Below are positions 9,535 to 24,100 of a DNA stretch of 64,000 nt, in pieces; the first letter of the stretch is position 1; each line of letters opens with the position of its first letter. The DNA is from Choristoneura fumiferana (lineage: Eukaryota > Arthropoda > Insecta > Lepidoptera > Tortricidae), in the NCBI RefSeq assembly GCF_025370935.1, contig NC_133472.1:15097863-15161862 (forward strand), in the 5' to 3' direction. The position numbers and the translations under genes are program-made. Below the pieces are notes generated by a model, which was given only the letters and a program-made list of their open reading frames with translations, ran no database searches and was not told the origin of the DNA.

Positions 9535-10440
9535 TAAGGCGTTTAACGTAGCGGGTTACTGTGAGCTGTCGTGCATGGGTAATGGGGTGTCTCAAGCCGC
9601 TGCCTGTATCTTAACGCTAGTGATTTCTTCTCTCACTGTGAGCATTTCCAGATGTTCGTGGAACCTCAGCATTAGTCACATACCATACCAGGGAACATTG
9701 CTGATTGTTCGGAGAATTACGTTCTGCATTCTCTATATTCGCATGATGGAGGAGTTACAAGCACTACCCCACAGTTGAGCATCCATACTGGTTTTAGGAT
9801 GGATGTGTAGACTACTAATTTATTGTCTACAGTTTGCTGTTTCGACCGAGCAACCACAGGAAGCATTTGTATTTAATATTTAGTTCATCTCGTTTCTTCT
9901 TGATGTGCTCATTCCATGTCATACGCCTGTCTATAGATGCTGACTAAGGTATCTGACAGAGTTCTGATATGGAAGGGTGGCATTTTCTAGTTTCACCGAG
10001 GGGCAATTTACTTTGCGTAGGGTATAAGTAACCTGCACTGATTTCGAGGTACTAGCCTTGACCTGCCAGTTCCAAAGCCATTTAGTTGTCTCATCGAGGC
10101 CTGCCTGCAGGTTTTTTGAGGCTATTATTGGGTCCTTGTTACTTGCCAGGATTGCGGTATTGTCGGCTAATGTAGCTGTAGTTAAAGCATTCAGCTGTGA
10201 AGATAGTGTAAAGCACTTGGCCCAACACTGATCCCTGGGGTACGCCAGCTTGTATTCCATAAAAAGTTGATGAGGTTTCACCTTTTTTGACCTGGAATAA
10301 TCTTCCCGAAAGGTAAGAACCAAATGTCAAAAAGTAGCTGTGTGTAAGGCAAGTTTTAATTTTCACAGCAGGCCCCTGTGCCTGTGCCAGACCTTATCAA
10401 AGGCCTGCTTTATATCCAAATTAATTGTTGCTTAAATCCA
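9535..10440 (-). pseudogene. Decayed LINE reverse transcriptase (Jockey-like)
   Basis: Minus-strand pieces in several frames read, in order: DIKQAFDKVWH-like (about 10400), a QAGVPQGSVLG motif (about 10250), LADNTAILAS-like (a changed YADD region, about 10170), TTKWLWNWQVKAS and the C-terminal HEHLEMLTV region (about 9640). Frameshifts and stops separate the pieces. This is the order of a non-LTR reverse transcriptase C-terminal half. It is not a functional gene. Confidence 0.85.
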
Positions 10441-12114
10441 TAATTAATTGAGTTAAAAGAAAAATATTTTGTTTTACTGTGTTTTCAACAAATACCCTTC
10501 ATATCTCGCAAAATATTGATCCTATAAGTATGAATAAGGTCTCATTTATTCAGCGCAAAAAAAATACATAGAAAATGATACCTCACTTGCCTAGTTTGTA
10601 AAATTTGCATTTTTTAAGCGTAGCCCCCTGCCCATATCCCCTAGGAGGGGGTAGGACGTCTAAATTTTGGTAGGACTCGGCAGATCCTCATTTTTAGTAC
10701 CAAGATAACGTTATAAACAAAGTTTCTTTGATGTACCTACATATTTTGCCGCCAGAATATTCTATTTTTCCTGTACTAATGCGTAATATCTCTTGAATGG
10801 AACTTCAAAATTCAAAAATTAATCTACAGGTATTGAAAGTCTTGAATATAAAATGATTTTTTATTTAGATAAGGATTAATACGATGGTATGAATGAAATG
10901 GTCTGATTTTAATCGCCATTTCTATCAACTTTTAAAATGTAAAAAAGTAGTTACAGTTGGACATATGGTATCACAGTTTTTTGTAGGTAAGTATTGATAT
11001 ATTCTTTAATATTGTAGAACATTTTTTTGTTCTATGCGATGAAATGAAAGACATTTTATAACTTTTTTTTACACCTTGGGTTACATTATTGAAGTTTTAG
11101 TACGGTTCCCCAATTTTTTTTTATAATATAGCCTATGTCACTCGGAGACTTCTCTAATGTAGCTTTCCCAAGGGTAAAAGTTTTTTTTTTAAATCGGTCC
11201 AGTAGTTTCGGAGCCTATTCAAACCAAATCCAACACACAATCAAATCTTTCCTCTTTATAATATTAGTATAGAAAATTATAAAACCAATGTTTTTGTGAT
11301 ATAGTCCAGACTAGAAGAACAACGGTATTAAGATAATGTGTTTATCGGCACTATTTATTATGTATGATATTTATTTGATACATCAAAAACATATTAAGGT
11401 GGGGGCCGAAAAATCAAGAAAAAATTAAATTACAGTAAATTTTCTTTATTGATGAATATTTATTGTAAATTAATTTTGATTGGTACAAAATGGCATTTTA
11501 CCTAAAGCTACAATATTCTTTTGCCTGCGTACCTACATTTTTATGCCCTGCTTAGGCAGACCAGGCATATTATTATAGGTATACAGAATTTTACAATTTG
11601 TTAAAATGTCGATTACTTATATTTTGGTAATATTATTAGCAATGACAGGATAAATGAAACATTGAACTAAAATTGTTACTACCTAAAATATATTTTTACA
11701 AATAATAAGGCACTGCGTGTTACTAAAATAGGTACATACATGGCTACTAACATTTTCACAATAAACTGATCTCTTTAGACAATCGTGGAATCATTTATTA
11801 CATATACAAGTCTTAATATAAATGAATTTCTATCATTAGCTGTAGCTCAACATTAGATGTATATATAATATAAGTATAATACAACAGTATCATAAAAATG
11901 GGAAATAATGAAGGTCCCTGAAGTCTTTAAAATAAGACTAAAAATATATATATCCATTAGCAGCGCATGTAGAAAAATATTAAGCTTAATCTTAGGGCAA
12001 CAGCCACAGTCTCATTCCAGAGCACATTTGTGAAATTTCTTAATTTTGCATTTTTATTTGTCCTCTTCTCAACCTTGCCAGCAATGGCTAAATTAAGATA
12101 TATATACGTAAAGT
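10441..12114. other. Intergenic stretch, downstream of Idh
   Basis: The DNA is AT-rich. A repeat tail (GGTCCAGTAGTTTCGGAGCC, then TATAATATTAGTATAGA) lies at about 11195-11275. The part nearest 12115 should hold the 3' untranslated region of the minus-strand Idh gene. Nothing else is recognisable. Confidence 0.4.
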
Positions 12115-15100
12115 TTATTTTGAAAGTTTGCGCTCCAGTTGGTCGGCGATGGCCAATAGAAAATCTTCGGTGTGCAAGTACATGCCCTCTTTAGTGTCCG
12201 CCATTCCGTGGATGCAAATGGCCAGATCTTTGGTCATCTTGCCGCTGTCGATGCATTCTACGCAAGCCTGAGGAACAAAATACGATATGATTATTATGGT
12301 TACTACCATAACGTCGTATTTCATAATTATCTTCACTTAAGGATTCTGATCTTTAATTTAAAAAAAAACCGGCCAACAGCGTGTCGGACACGGCCGAAAT
12401 AGGGTTCCGTAGCCATTACGGAAAAATTAAGTAATATTTTTCTACGGATTTCGCATTTTGTACGGAATATTCCAAGTTTAGGTATATTTTATACCTTAGG
12501 CTACTATTTACTCTTAAACTACTAATAATTCTCAAGAAAACGCTCGATTTCAATGAAAATTTGCACTTTAAAGTGGAATATTTTGCAAACAGATCACTGA
12601 ATCAAAAAATCGTTCTAGCAACCCCCTATTGGTTTTAAAAGACCTATCCAACGATACCCCACACTACAAGGTTGGATGAGAAAAAAAAATCACCCACTTA
12701 CGTCTATGGGAGGTACTCTAAAAAAAATTGTTTTTGAATTTTTTATTGTACCATTATGTCGGCATAGTTAACATATATATTCGTGCAAAATTACAGCTTT
12801 CTAGCATTGATAGTCCCTGAGAAAAGCCGCGGACGGACAGACAGACAGACAGACATGGCGAAACTATAAGGGTTCTGTTTTTTCCATTATGGATTTTTGG
12901 ATATTTTTCCTTTACTTGCCAAATTTCATAATTCTACGTCAATGGTAAAAGTACCGTATGGGTTAGATATCCACAGTTTTGGTATACTTTTAAAAAGTAT
13001 CTTTTGATGGCGTGGACAGACGCTTTGCCTGAGAAAATAGTCTTGAAAGACAAATAAACCTATGCAATGCACTCACTAGCAAGGAAGTAATCCTACAATC
13101 TACAAGGGTTCTATTTTATTCTATGCAGTGCGGAACCTTTTAACGTGACTTACTTCTTCAAGAGCAAGCGCGAACTTGGCCAAGTCCGGTGTGCCGTCAA
13201 GCTTAGCGCGGTGGATGAGGCCGCGCGTCCACGCGTAAATGGAGGCGACGGGGTTGGTGGAGGTGGGCTTGCCCTGTTGGTGCATGCGGTAGTGGCGCGT
13301 GACGGTGCCGTGCGCCGCCTCCGACTCGACGGTCTTGCCGTCCGGGCACATCAGCACTGACGTCATCATGCCCAGCGAGCCGTAGCCCTGATGGACAAGG
13401 GGGTATTAAAAACTACAACTTCAATTTTTTTTGTATGAACTTCAAAACTAAACCGCATCTATATATTATCCGTATTTAGATTATTAATATCATTAGTTTT
13501 GTTTTTAGAACTCTACTAAATATGTTTTTGATTCCCTTCATTCTAAGTTCAAACGGTTGTTGGTTTGTGGTGTACTTATAAACATTCCTGTTAGACTTAT
13601 TTCCACTTGTTACCACAAAAATAAATCTGTTGTGGTAACAGAGAGAGTAGCGCGAAGATATCGCCACGCGGGCGAATAAATAAGGCGATCATCGTGTTGA
13701 ACAGACCTGCGCGACGACGTCAGACTGCACGTCCCCGTCGTAGTTCTTGCAGGCCCACACGAAGCCGCCGCTGCTCTTCATGACCTGCGCCACCATATCG
13801 TCGATCAGCCGGTGCTCGTACCAGATCTTAGCGTCCTCGAACTGCTTCTTGTAGTCACTAACGGAGCAATACAAAGCAAAGTTTATACAGTCTGCCAACT
13901 AAACTTGCATGAAATATTAAAGATGCAAATACTAAGAAAGGTGTACTGAACTACCATATCAGGGTCGGATTTTTGAAATCACATCCGTGAAAACATCATT
14001 CCGAACTGAAAGAGTACAGTTCAAATTAGGCACATTTCCGATTTTAATTTTCACAAACACGATTTTGGTAATCAAGGTCCTGGCAGGTTTAACGAAACCT
14101 ACCATGCATGCTGTTATATTGCCGCTTGAGCTTTTTTATATTTATGATATAAAAGTAGTACTAAAAGCAGGATTAAACATCACTGGACACTTGTTCATAA
14201 TTTGCTTACATTTCAATGATACTTCGCAAACGCATGGTAATAAATAAATGTAAAATATTGGCTTTGTTTGGTTATGTAATTTTCTACAGAATGTAATGTT
14301 AACTAAATACCTCTGATATATTTCTTCGAAGATGTCCTTGAAACGGCCATCGTAATGTTTTAAAATGGTGTTCTTTGTGGAGAGATACAGCGGCCATTTC
14401 TTTTGCAGTGCCACCTAAGAAAATAAAAGTGTTAGAAATATTCAAGTTAAACACCACAAACAATAGAGTATAATCTAGATCCACAAGACATCATTTACAC
14501 ATATTTTAGTGCAAATATTTCTCACCTGGAAGCTCGAGTGCGCGAAAGCACGAATTGATTCATCGGTATTGTACATTCCCATCGCTACTCCAGGAACTTT
14601 GAAGTCGAATAATAGGCGCCTATCCACAGAACCATCTTCGCCAGTATAAACCATTTCAACCTATAACAAAACAAATAAGGCATAGTTTGTAAAACACCAG
14701 CACATTCATTACACAATACATTTCAGATGTCGTTGAAAAAGAAGCTGAAAGAACAGGAGTTCAAAACGTTTTCGAGTCATCATGAAATAATATAATATTA
14801 TATGTATGTACCATCAATACTCTGGAGTATAAATGTTTCTTTCTTCAAAAATACATTTAAAATATTTTTGTCCGACGCGAGAAGAAAACTTTGTTTTGGA
14901 CTGAGTTTTAAAGGTAGTGTACCACTAGTGCTTTGTCAAGATTTGGTCCATGACGACTCCACTGGTTCTGTTGATATAGGTGTACTGTCTATACAACATT
15001 TTAAAGACAAAAAGGCCAAAAAAAAACAGAACGTCAAGCAGGACGCATTCCTTGAGGACAAATTTAAGAGCTTGTAAAACAATTGGCAATAGGGTAGTTC

Positions 15101-18100
15101 TACGAGCATTTCAACCACTATCAGTTTTCTGTCGCTTATACTGAAGAAATGTAGGAAGAATGGAAGGATTTTATAAAACGATATGGAGCGCATGCGGTAC
15201 AATTACAATTCATTCAAATTTCTTGTTTACGGTCTCTCATTTCTTCAATATATGCGGCAGGAAACTGATAGCGCTTGAAAAGCTCGTAGAACTACCCAAT
15301 AAACGATTTGATTTCCCAAGCGACATGATCAAAATGTCCTACTATCGCAAACTGTGGGGTCCATATTGACTCGCTTAAAATCGATCCTCCGATTTTTTTT
15401 CCTGCTACCGATTTGTAGCCAGAATCATCACTCTTCCGAATTTTTTACTTCATAATTTTATTTGTACGGTCACTTATCAGAATATCGTAATTCATAACGT
15501 TGTCACTAAGATATGTTTGTACTCATAATGCTGGTTTTCATATTTCTTTCATTCATAATCATCAATTTCAATAAACTTGTTAAACATAACATTTAAACAT
15601 CGATACAGTTGTTTTGTTAATTTAACGTTTATGCGATGTTGGAACTGGAGTGAGTTTTTGTATATTATTATCAATATGGAATATAAATAGCCCCAGATAA
15701 TAATATTGATGAGATTATTTACTTAAATTGTGAGTATCCTACTTTACTGGTGGCAGTTTGGTTCTGTAGTGGTCGCAGTTCTAACCTAACCTAACCAATG
15801 TAGGTTAGGTTAGGTTAGAACTGCGACCACTGGCAGTAGTTTGGTTCTGTAGGGGTTGCAGTTCTAACCTAACCTAACCTACTTTACTGGTAGCAGTTGT
15901 GTTTTGAGGGAGTAGCAGTTTTAACTTAACCTAACCTACATTTCAGACATCTACTAAAACTTATAAGACGATTGCTTTTTCTTTGTTACTTACATCTATT
16001 GTGGTTAAATAATGTCTGCAGTAATAACATCCAACAGATGGTGATTGCTTCGCCCATTGATGGCGTTGTCATCGAAATACGTATTTTATCATATTTTTTT
16101 CACTAAACGAAAGCAACGCAGGCCGTAAACTGTATGACAGTGAAGTTTATAGCTACAAATAAGTCTGCTTTAAAAATATATGATAATGGAGTTTTATGAG
16201 TACAAAACAGGAGTACAAGAGATATTTATGACAAGTGCCATTATGGTTTTAAATGTTTCGGAGTTATGATCGGTAATAATAGTGACTAAGTATTAATAGT
16301 GATTGGGGTTGAAAAATTATGCCAACTTTGGCGCAACCCAAACTGTGACATCGAACGTCGTCACTTTTTGTTTGGTCACATACTTACCTCTAGGAAATAA
16401 TTTATTTATTTATTTTATTTTTATTTTTGTATTTCAACGAACATGAATAGCAAACAATTAATATTTAAGGAGACAGCTATCTCCCTGTGTACGTATACAA
16501 GGTGGTAACAAATTAAGTTCCCATATTTTAAGAAATGATAAAAACTTTGAACACAAATTAAGAAAAGTTTTTCTATGATTTTTTTTCTATGATAAGTGGC
16601 CAGTTACTCGCGATAGTCAAGATAATACAGGGTGTATACGGGGGGTGGATCAAACGAAGACCAAAGGTAGGGGACCTCAGGAGCTACCGAATCGACCCCC
16701 ATGTATGTTTAGCGATTTTCATTTGTTTCAGAGTTATGAGCATTTTAGTGAAAATTTGAAAAATGTGTCGGATTTCAGGTATAATTTCTTAGTGGTAGCT
16801 AAACTATTCGACCTTGTGATTTATTTTTCGGAAGTAGTGAGATAGTAGGTCTAACAAATAACAATTTGGTTACAAAAGTAGGTAGTCGGTAAGAAAAATC
16901 AAATGAGACCAAAATCGATGCGGTCGTGCGTGTCGTCGATGCGGTTTTATTAAAGAGTTCCTATGGCCAACATCTAACTTCATCATCAGATCAGCTCTAC
17001 GTCATAATAATATTGCATTGTCATCGGATGTATACATGCATGCAAAATTTCAGCTCAATCGGTTGAATTAATTCCACCCGAACAAACATAACTAGTAAGT
17101 AACTTACATTACAAGTTAATAAAAACATATCACCAAAATGTAAGCAGGTAGGTGCAAGTATTTTGAATAAAGAACAATTTTTAATTCTCATCCTCTTTGG
17201 CTGTCGCCCTGTCGGAGGCTGAATAGAGCTTTAGACTCTTGCCATGCGCCGCGGGAAAAGCTATCGCGTATGAATTCGCCACTAGAGGCGCTAGTGTAGC
17301 GTGAGGTCTCCGAAACGTCAAATCTCATAGTTTTTGGGTGAGCTACGTGGGTTTATTTCTAATTAGAATAATTTTGTGAATATTTTGCAATATCTGAAAT
17401 GAATTATGGCAAATATGCGTTCCGGGGCAATGAATGTCTGTGTTTTGAGACAGTTTTGTCTTTCGGAAACCTTTGTCCTCCCTTTTTTCGGAACAAAACG
17501 GGGACTATGCAACACTGTGGCATGCTCGATATTTTTATGGTACGGTTTTAAGGTGTATTAAATATGATTTTAATCTAAACTTTGTTTTCACGCCCGTAAT
17601 AACAGACTTTGAAAGCCATACTTAAAAACCTCACGCAGCAGTGCGCCATCTAGTGAGACAAATAACGATAGCCCTCATTCGGCCGACGCACGGCGCGTAC
17701 TTATTATGAATAAATCTTAACCTGATTTTAAATTTTGACCTTGTGTGTTTACTTAGTATGAATTATAACGAACATTTTTTAGTGTAAAAAACATTAAACA
17801 CAGCGGCTGTAAGTGCTTTATTGGAGTCGGCTTTTGTGAAGTGTGTCGGAGGTTTGTGGATCATAAATTGTTATTTAGTCTTAATGCTGCACAAAAAAAT
17901 AAACCACGGTCATAGAGACAATTATTATATTATCGAAGGTTTCATAAAATAGCACTAATAAAGTCGCAAATTAATAAGTAGTTAAACATCACTCGCTTTG
18001 CCCCTAGCAACTGACGGCCGTCATTTTGGCAGCCTAGCAACCAAAAACCGCTGAATGAAACACGTTTCTTGTATGACGACCCCCTTTAATTTTCTACTTT

Positions 18101-21100
18101 ATTTTATTTTTAGTATTTGTTGTTGTAGCGGCCACTGTAATACATAATCTGCGAAAATTTCAAGTGCCTAGCTATTATGGCTCAAGAGACAGAGCCCTGT
18201 GACAGACGGACGGACAGACAGACAGAGATAGACACAGCGGAGTCTCAGTAATAGGGTTCCGTTGGCACCCACGCCACGTTGGTTTGGGTACGGAACCCTA
18301 AAAACACTTTTTAAATCGCTACGTAAAAGTAACTTAAAATAAGACTATGGTACATCAAATTACATTATTTTTTATGAAAAACTTTCAATGTTAATCGAAA
18401 TAAAATTACAACAATTAAAATGATCTAAATGTCCGCGAGTTAAGAATGGTGGAATCTAAATTGGTGAGTAAAACTTAATTCAAAAGAGTTGTGTTTTCTT
18501 TTCATTTTCAAATATTACTGGCCATTAATATCGGGTTAGTAAAAAAAAAAAAATTTAGAACAGTTTCGAAATATTTTTCTTTGTCATTTGTTTGTAATTC
18601 ATTGCGTAATTAATTAGAGTGATGCATCTTGTCTCTTTAAATAACAAATTTAAATTTAAATTAACATTTGAAGGATAATGAGTTATGCTCCACGAGAATA
18701 TGCAGAAATGCATTATTGCTACAGTGCAGCTCAGGGCAATGCTCGTGCAGCTGCCAGGATGTACCGGGAACAACTTACACGAAGAGGAGAGGGAAACCGT
18801 TCTTACCCTAACTATCGCGTAAGAAAATTTCACTGGTTAAATTGTTCATAAGCTAAGGTAGTTTTTAAAGTAATTTGCAGAAAAAAAACTTGTGATAAAA
18901 AGTCACCTTTGAAAATTTATGAAAAAATGTAATGTACTCAAATTATTGAGTTTTATTTTTGTTGCAAAATGTATGATGACACGAGTTAAAATGGAATTGT
19001 TCTTTGTTAGACCAGCTATCTCACTACTTCCGAAAAAAAAATAACGGTCGTAGGTCGAATAGCTTAGCTACCACTGAGAAATTACCTGAAATCCGACATT
19101 TCTGAAATTTTCACTAAAATGCTCTTAACTCTGAAACAAATGAAAATCGCTGAACATACATGGGGGTCGATTCGGTAGCTCCTGAGGTCCCCTACCGTTG
19201 GTCTTCGTTTGATACAACCCCCGCCTTAATCACTGACTGCCCGAAGGAGAGTTTATTACGCAGCAAAGTTGATTCTTTAACTCCAAAAAGTAACAAACTT
19301 TTAAATATTTTATACTTAAGTGTACTCCTAGAGACGAATACTATCGGCTGTAAAAGTAGTGGCACCTAATTTGTTAGCACCTTATATTTATAAATCCCTG
19401 CCGGCCGGTCTATGGATTAGTAAAGTCCGTCACGTCAACAAATCATAATTTTAATATCGAGTTTGAACGTCAGCTATCGTGATGATTAGTTTACCTTGCC
19501 GGGTTTAGTTACGACGAAGTCCTGGGCTTTGTACTGGTCGCCGTGGGCGTGACGGCCGATGACGATGGGCTTGGTCCAGCCGGGCACGAGCCGCGGGATG
19601 CTCTTGCACAATATGGGCTCGCGGAACACCGTGCCGCCGAGAATGTTACGGATGGTTCCGTTGGGGCTCAGCCACATCTTTTTGAGTTTGAATTCTGGTA
19701 AAAAAACACAAAATATGAAGTCTTTGATTGCGATCTCAAAGGAAAATTACCTCTTAAGTTTAGCCTGAGAGATTTTAAATATTTGTATTTAAAAATAGCT
19801 TTAGCCCGCGACTACGTGTGTAAAAAAAATATCGTTATCCCGTGGGAAATATGCATTTTCCGGGATGAAAATCATTCTATGTTCTTCCCAGGGTCTCCAA
19901 CTATGTCCGTACCAAAATTCATCTAAATCGGTTCAGCACTTTAAGCATGAAGATTTAATAGACAAACGGGTATGTATAGCTACGGTACCCAGATACATTT
20001 TTTTTCGCGAATAAGTGTACGCCGATGTGCATCGCTAAGTTAATACCTTCAACTCGCTGCTCATCCGGGGTGATGGTGGCGCACTTGATGCCGACGTTGT
20101 GCTTGAGCACGGCGTGTGCAGAGTCGATGGTGACCTGGTCGCTGGTGGCGTCCCGGTGCGGCAGGCCCAGGTCGAAGTACAGGCAGTCCAGCTGAGGGAA
20201 CACTCGTGTTACAACCACGCTTCAGTCAGACGTTAGGGTTAGGGATCAACCCCTTAGTTACGAGAAGAAGAAGGGGGGAGAGGTTGAATGGAACCTCATT
20301 CAATCACATATAAGGAGATTGGGTAACGGAAATGGAAAGCATTGCAGAAGTTATTTCTACAAGGGTTTAAATAGGATTTTTTGATTGAAAATATAGTCAC
20401 AACTTTCGATGCCGCACACACGTAGAATATAGTCCAATATACGGAAATACTAGCTGTTGCCCGCGGACTCGTCCGCGTGGAATTTGGTTCCCTCGAGAAC
20501 TCACTTACATGTCACTCTCCGGCCCATAAACTATCTTTATGCCAAAAATCACGGCGATCCGTCGCTCCGTTTCGATGTGAAAGACGGACAAACATACAAA
20601 CACACACCCTTTCGCATATATAATATTAGTATGGATTTGTTAACTACAATTATTGAAATTATGAACCAATTAATAATACTTATTTGTACGGCATGTATTT
20701 TAATGCTTAATATACAGCAAATACTAAAATGTTCCTTAATTAAAATTTAATTAGTAAAACGTTGCAACCCTCCAATCTATTTAGTAGGGAAGTTATACAT
20801 ATTATGTTGTACTAGAGTTTACCCGCGTCTTCGCACGCGTAAACTATTCGATCTGGTAGTTACAATTGAAATTCCGGGATTTTACAAAATTCCCGTGGGA
20901 AATCCCAAAATTTATATCGTAATCTTCATTGAGGTGTTGTGTTAGGAACAACTATCCCGTGGGAATATTGGAATAAAAGTAGCCTGTGTTATTTCAGACA
21001 TCCAGCTATCTACGTTGCGCGGTTGTTATTTCTAGATTTTATCCATATCCCGTGGGAATATCGGGATAAAAAGTAGCCTTTGTGTTATTCCAGATGTCCA

Positions 21101-24100
21101 GCTATCTACGTACCGAATTTCATCCAAATCCGTCCAGCCATTTTAGCGTGAAGGCAGCACAGGGAAGGGAAGGAAGCACACACACACACACACACGCACA
21201 AACTTTCGCATTTATAATTATAATATAATAAGTAGGATAGTCAGTCACCTGCTTATAGATCTAGTGAATAATGTTTTTTTATCGTATCAAGATACCTAAA
21301 TACGAACTTTTCCGACAAAATACATAATTCATTACTTCTATACAAAACAGAAATAAATTGACAATAAAAATAGAGTTTGAAAAAATCACAAAAGGTTTAC
21401 GAACACTGTGTCTTATGCATATCTACAAATCTGCAACTGGAATGCCGAAAACGCCGATGGGCGTCTAATTTAGCTTTCCCTGGATACCGCTGTCTCCGGT
21501 GGGCGTCTGTTCTGCAGAAGCGTCGGCATCGCAGCAAAGAACGTAATCTGGCGCGCGGCAATGTATGGGTTAAACAGCTTTACAGACTGCAATGCAGGAT
21601 AATGAATAGATTTCTTTATCCCTGAATGGCAAAACTGGCATAGATATAGATCGCTCGTTTTTGGCTCGAAATTCTAACTTGTGATTTTATTTTGCTTAAT
21701 ATACAACATACTTTGTCAAGTTTTTCGCGATTCCCAAAGTCAAAGAATCGAATTGCTTTAAAATTCCAGAGAAATAATGCGTTGTTTGGGAGAAACGTCT
21801 CAAAATGGTGTTATAGAGCGCCATCCTGCTCCGGCTCGTTTTTTTTTTCCCGTTCTGGCGGTTCACTTTTATATTATAGATTGTTGCGAAATCGTACTCG
21901 TATCTACCAAAACTGACACTCATACTATTTAACAAGCGAGTGAGCGGGACGGTACGATACGAACTTCGATTTTCGAATTTCGGAGTAGGCCCTCTGGCGT
22001 GGGCGCGCTCTAACTACTTCTGAATTAGTTCTGATTAAATAACTGAAAACCAGTAGTTTTCTTATAATCGAGGGTAGAGTCAATTACACGAAGTTTTATA
22101 TTTAGGTTGTTTGTGTTTTTAAATCCCCTTTTTAACCGACTTCAAAAAAGGAGGAGGTTCTATGTTCCAATGTTTGTATTTTATTGTACCAAGTCTAAAA
22201 GTTACGAATGCAACATGCGCCAATTAAATGTTTTAGCGAGATTGCATACTGTTTAAAACTATCAAACTGTTTATTTGTTCATCTAAAATCGTCGAAGTAT
22301 TACTGACAAAATACAAATTATGAGTGTAGTTAGAAATCAGGTAGAATATTGAGTTATCAAAACACACATATATTTTTTACATAATGAAGGTATTGGAAAA
22401 TAAATTCAATTAACTAACTTAAACTGGAAATATTTTTTTAGGATGCCTTGGGTTTTCAGTTATTTAATTAACACCTTGTAGAAGTCGTCATTGTCATTTA
22501 ATTTTGTTATTTATAACATTTGTCATGGATTCAAAAGCATGTTCGTTCATCTTTCTTGAAAACACGAACTAACGTATCAATTAACAGTTAATAATTTAAA
22601 TAATTAATTGCCTTGCACAGGACAGGGATAAGAAACCACTATTATTCCTGATACCTACCTACACTAACATATGGAGCAAAGACACATTTTCGCAAACAAA
22701 CATCCGGTATCCGTTTTGTTGTCCGTACGAACGAACCGATAAATACGAACCCATAAATCATGTAAACGGAAAAATTATTCTGCGCGGAGTTTTGCAACTC
22801 AACATAGTATACCTTGTGTTTGGGATCCTCAAATGCCACGCTATGGCAACATGCTTAATGGATTTCGCATCCTCTCTTTGTCACTGCCCATCTAATAATA
22901 GCAACGATTTTTGTAACATTCTTTGTAAAAGTTTTCGTCTTTTGTTTGAAAGGTTCGGTGCAGGTAAAAAAAAATATTATTTCCTTTTTAATAATTCGTT
23001 GTTGGACAGCATAAGTTTTTTTGTTTGACGCCGATTTCCTCAATAAGTCCAGTCATCTGTTAAGGTTTTGTTAAACCCTGAGACAAAAGGGTCTTACTTT
23101 AAGTTTGAAGCCCTTGTCTGAAGTCTTTTTGTAAAATTGAGCTGTAAATAGTCTTGTACTTTTTTGTACCTAGGTACATTATGCAAGAAGTTAAATGCGA
23201 AATATTAGCTTTGGTTGATGACAGCGAATAATAAAATAAAACCAACGCAGTGATAACAATTTGTGAGTAGGTAAATTAAAAAGAACACAATAATATTTAT
23301 AATCACAATGACATTCTTCATATCTCCTAGCGCAATGCGGCACGCCTCTTCACATCATAACTCTTCAGATAAATATTTTATAGTTTATTCCCACATATAC
23401 AAAACACATAAACCTACAACGGGATCCGACTTTCGAGGGTCAACAGATAATGAGTTGTGTATGTTAAGTCGATCTTAATGTGACCTGTTATATTGGAAGA
23501 TTCGTCATTAAACAAAACAGGGCATAGTTTATCACTATCAGTTTTCATTGATGTAATAGATGGTTTAAGCATGTGATATTTGGCCTAGATAACTTTAACA
23601 TTGCTCTAGTACAGTCACCACCACCAATATTTGACACAACAAGCGTGCATAAATATCTGATACGACTCTATTTCTAGGGCCGGAAGGACGTGTCAGATAT
23701 TTTTGCACGCTCCGCTGTGACAGATGTTAATGCTGGTGACTGTACTTAACATGATAACTGATAAGTAAAGTCACACATTAGATAACCAGCAATCAAAAAT
23801 AAGTACCTATTAGCAACACATATATTTGCATCTGGCTTATGAAAAGATGCGGCGCGTGACGTGATACCTACTTCACACTTTTTTATTCATGCGATAATGG
23901 AGCAGTATAAAGATAGAAGGCAAGGGATATAAAACATATGAGTATTGACTTTAAGATATCTTACGGGTATTAACCCCATGAAAATGTTGCTATATTAAAT
24001 TATTTAAATATTTATGTATATCAGTCAGAAACAGAAATTCCATTCTGTTGTAAACAGAGGCGTCATTCTATAGTGCAGGGTGTGCGCTGCACACGGGCGC

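Larger units (their letters stand above)
16499..19383. mobile_element. Degenerate DNA element with long inverted ends
   Basis: The left end AAGGTGGTAACAAATTAAGT is the approximate inverse of the right end (19361-19383). A long inner stretch is also inverted: 16640-16868 (GATCAAACGAAGACCAAAGG, GGGGACCTCAGGAGCTACCG, ATTTTCATTTGTTTCAGAGT) against 19005-19228. The arms are about 370-380 bases and diverged. Between them lie a DUF4817-like coding remnant and an inserted repeat. This reads as an old class II element later used as a landing site. Confidence 0.65.
14661..19494. other. Idh intron 4 with nested transposon debris
   Basis: The 4.8-kb intron holds a TTAGG-bearing perfect inverted repeat (15769-15830) and a 2.9-kb inverted-ended element (16499-19383), which itself contains a 1.1-kb dispersed repeat (17185-18303) and a transposase-like fragment (18678-18851). 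The short open frames at 14802-15369 have no support and lie in AT-rich sequence. Confidence 0.7.

Noticed and set aside
14802..15369. Short frames in Idh intron 4 that could be an extra exon
   Set aside because: The exon at 14660-14526 joins directly in phase to the one at 19694-19495 and restores the conserved enzyme sequence, so no exon is missing.
15769..15945. Chromosome end or telomere array
   Set aside because: Only about three units per tract, in both orientations, deep inside an Idh intron.
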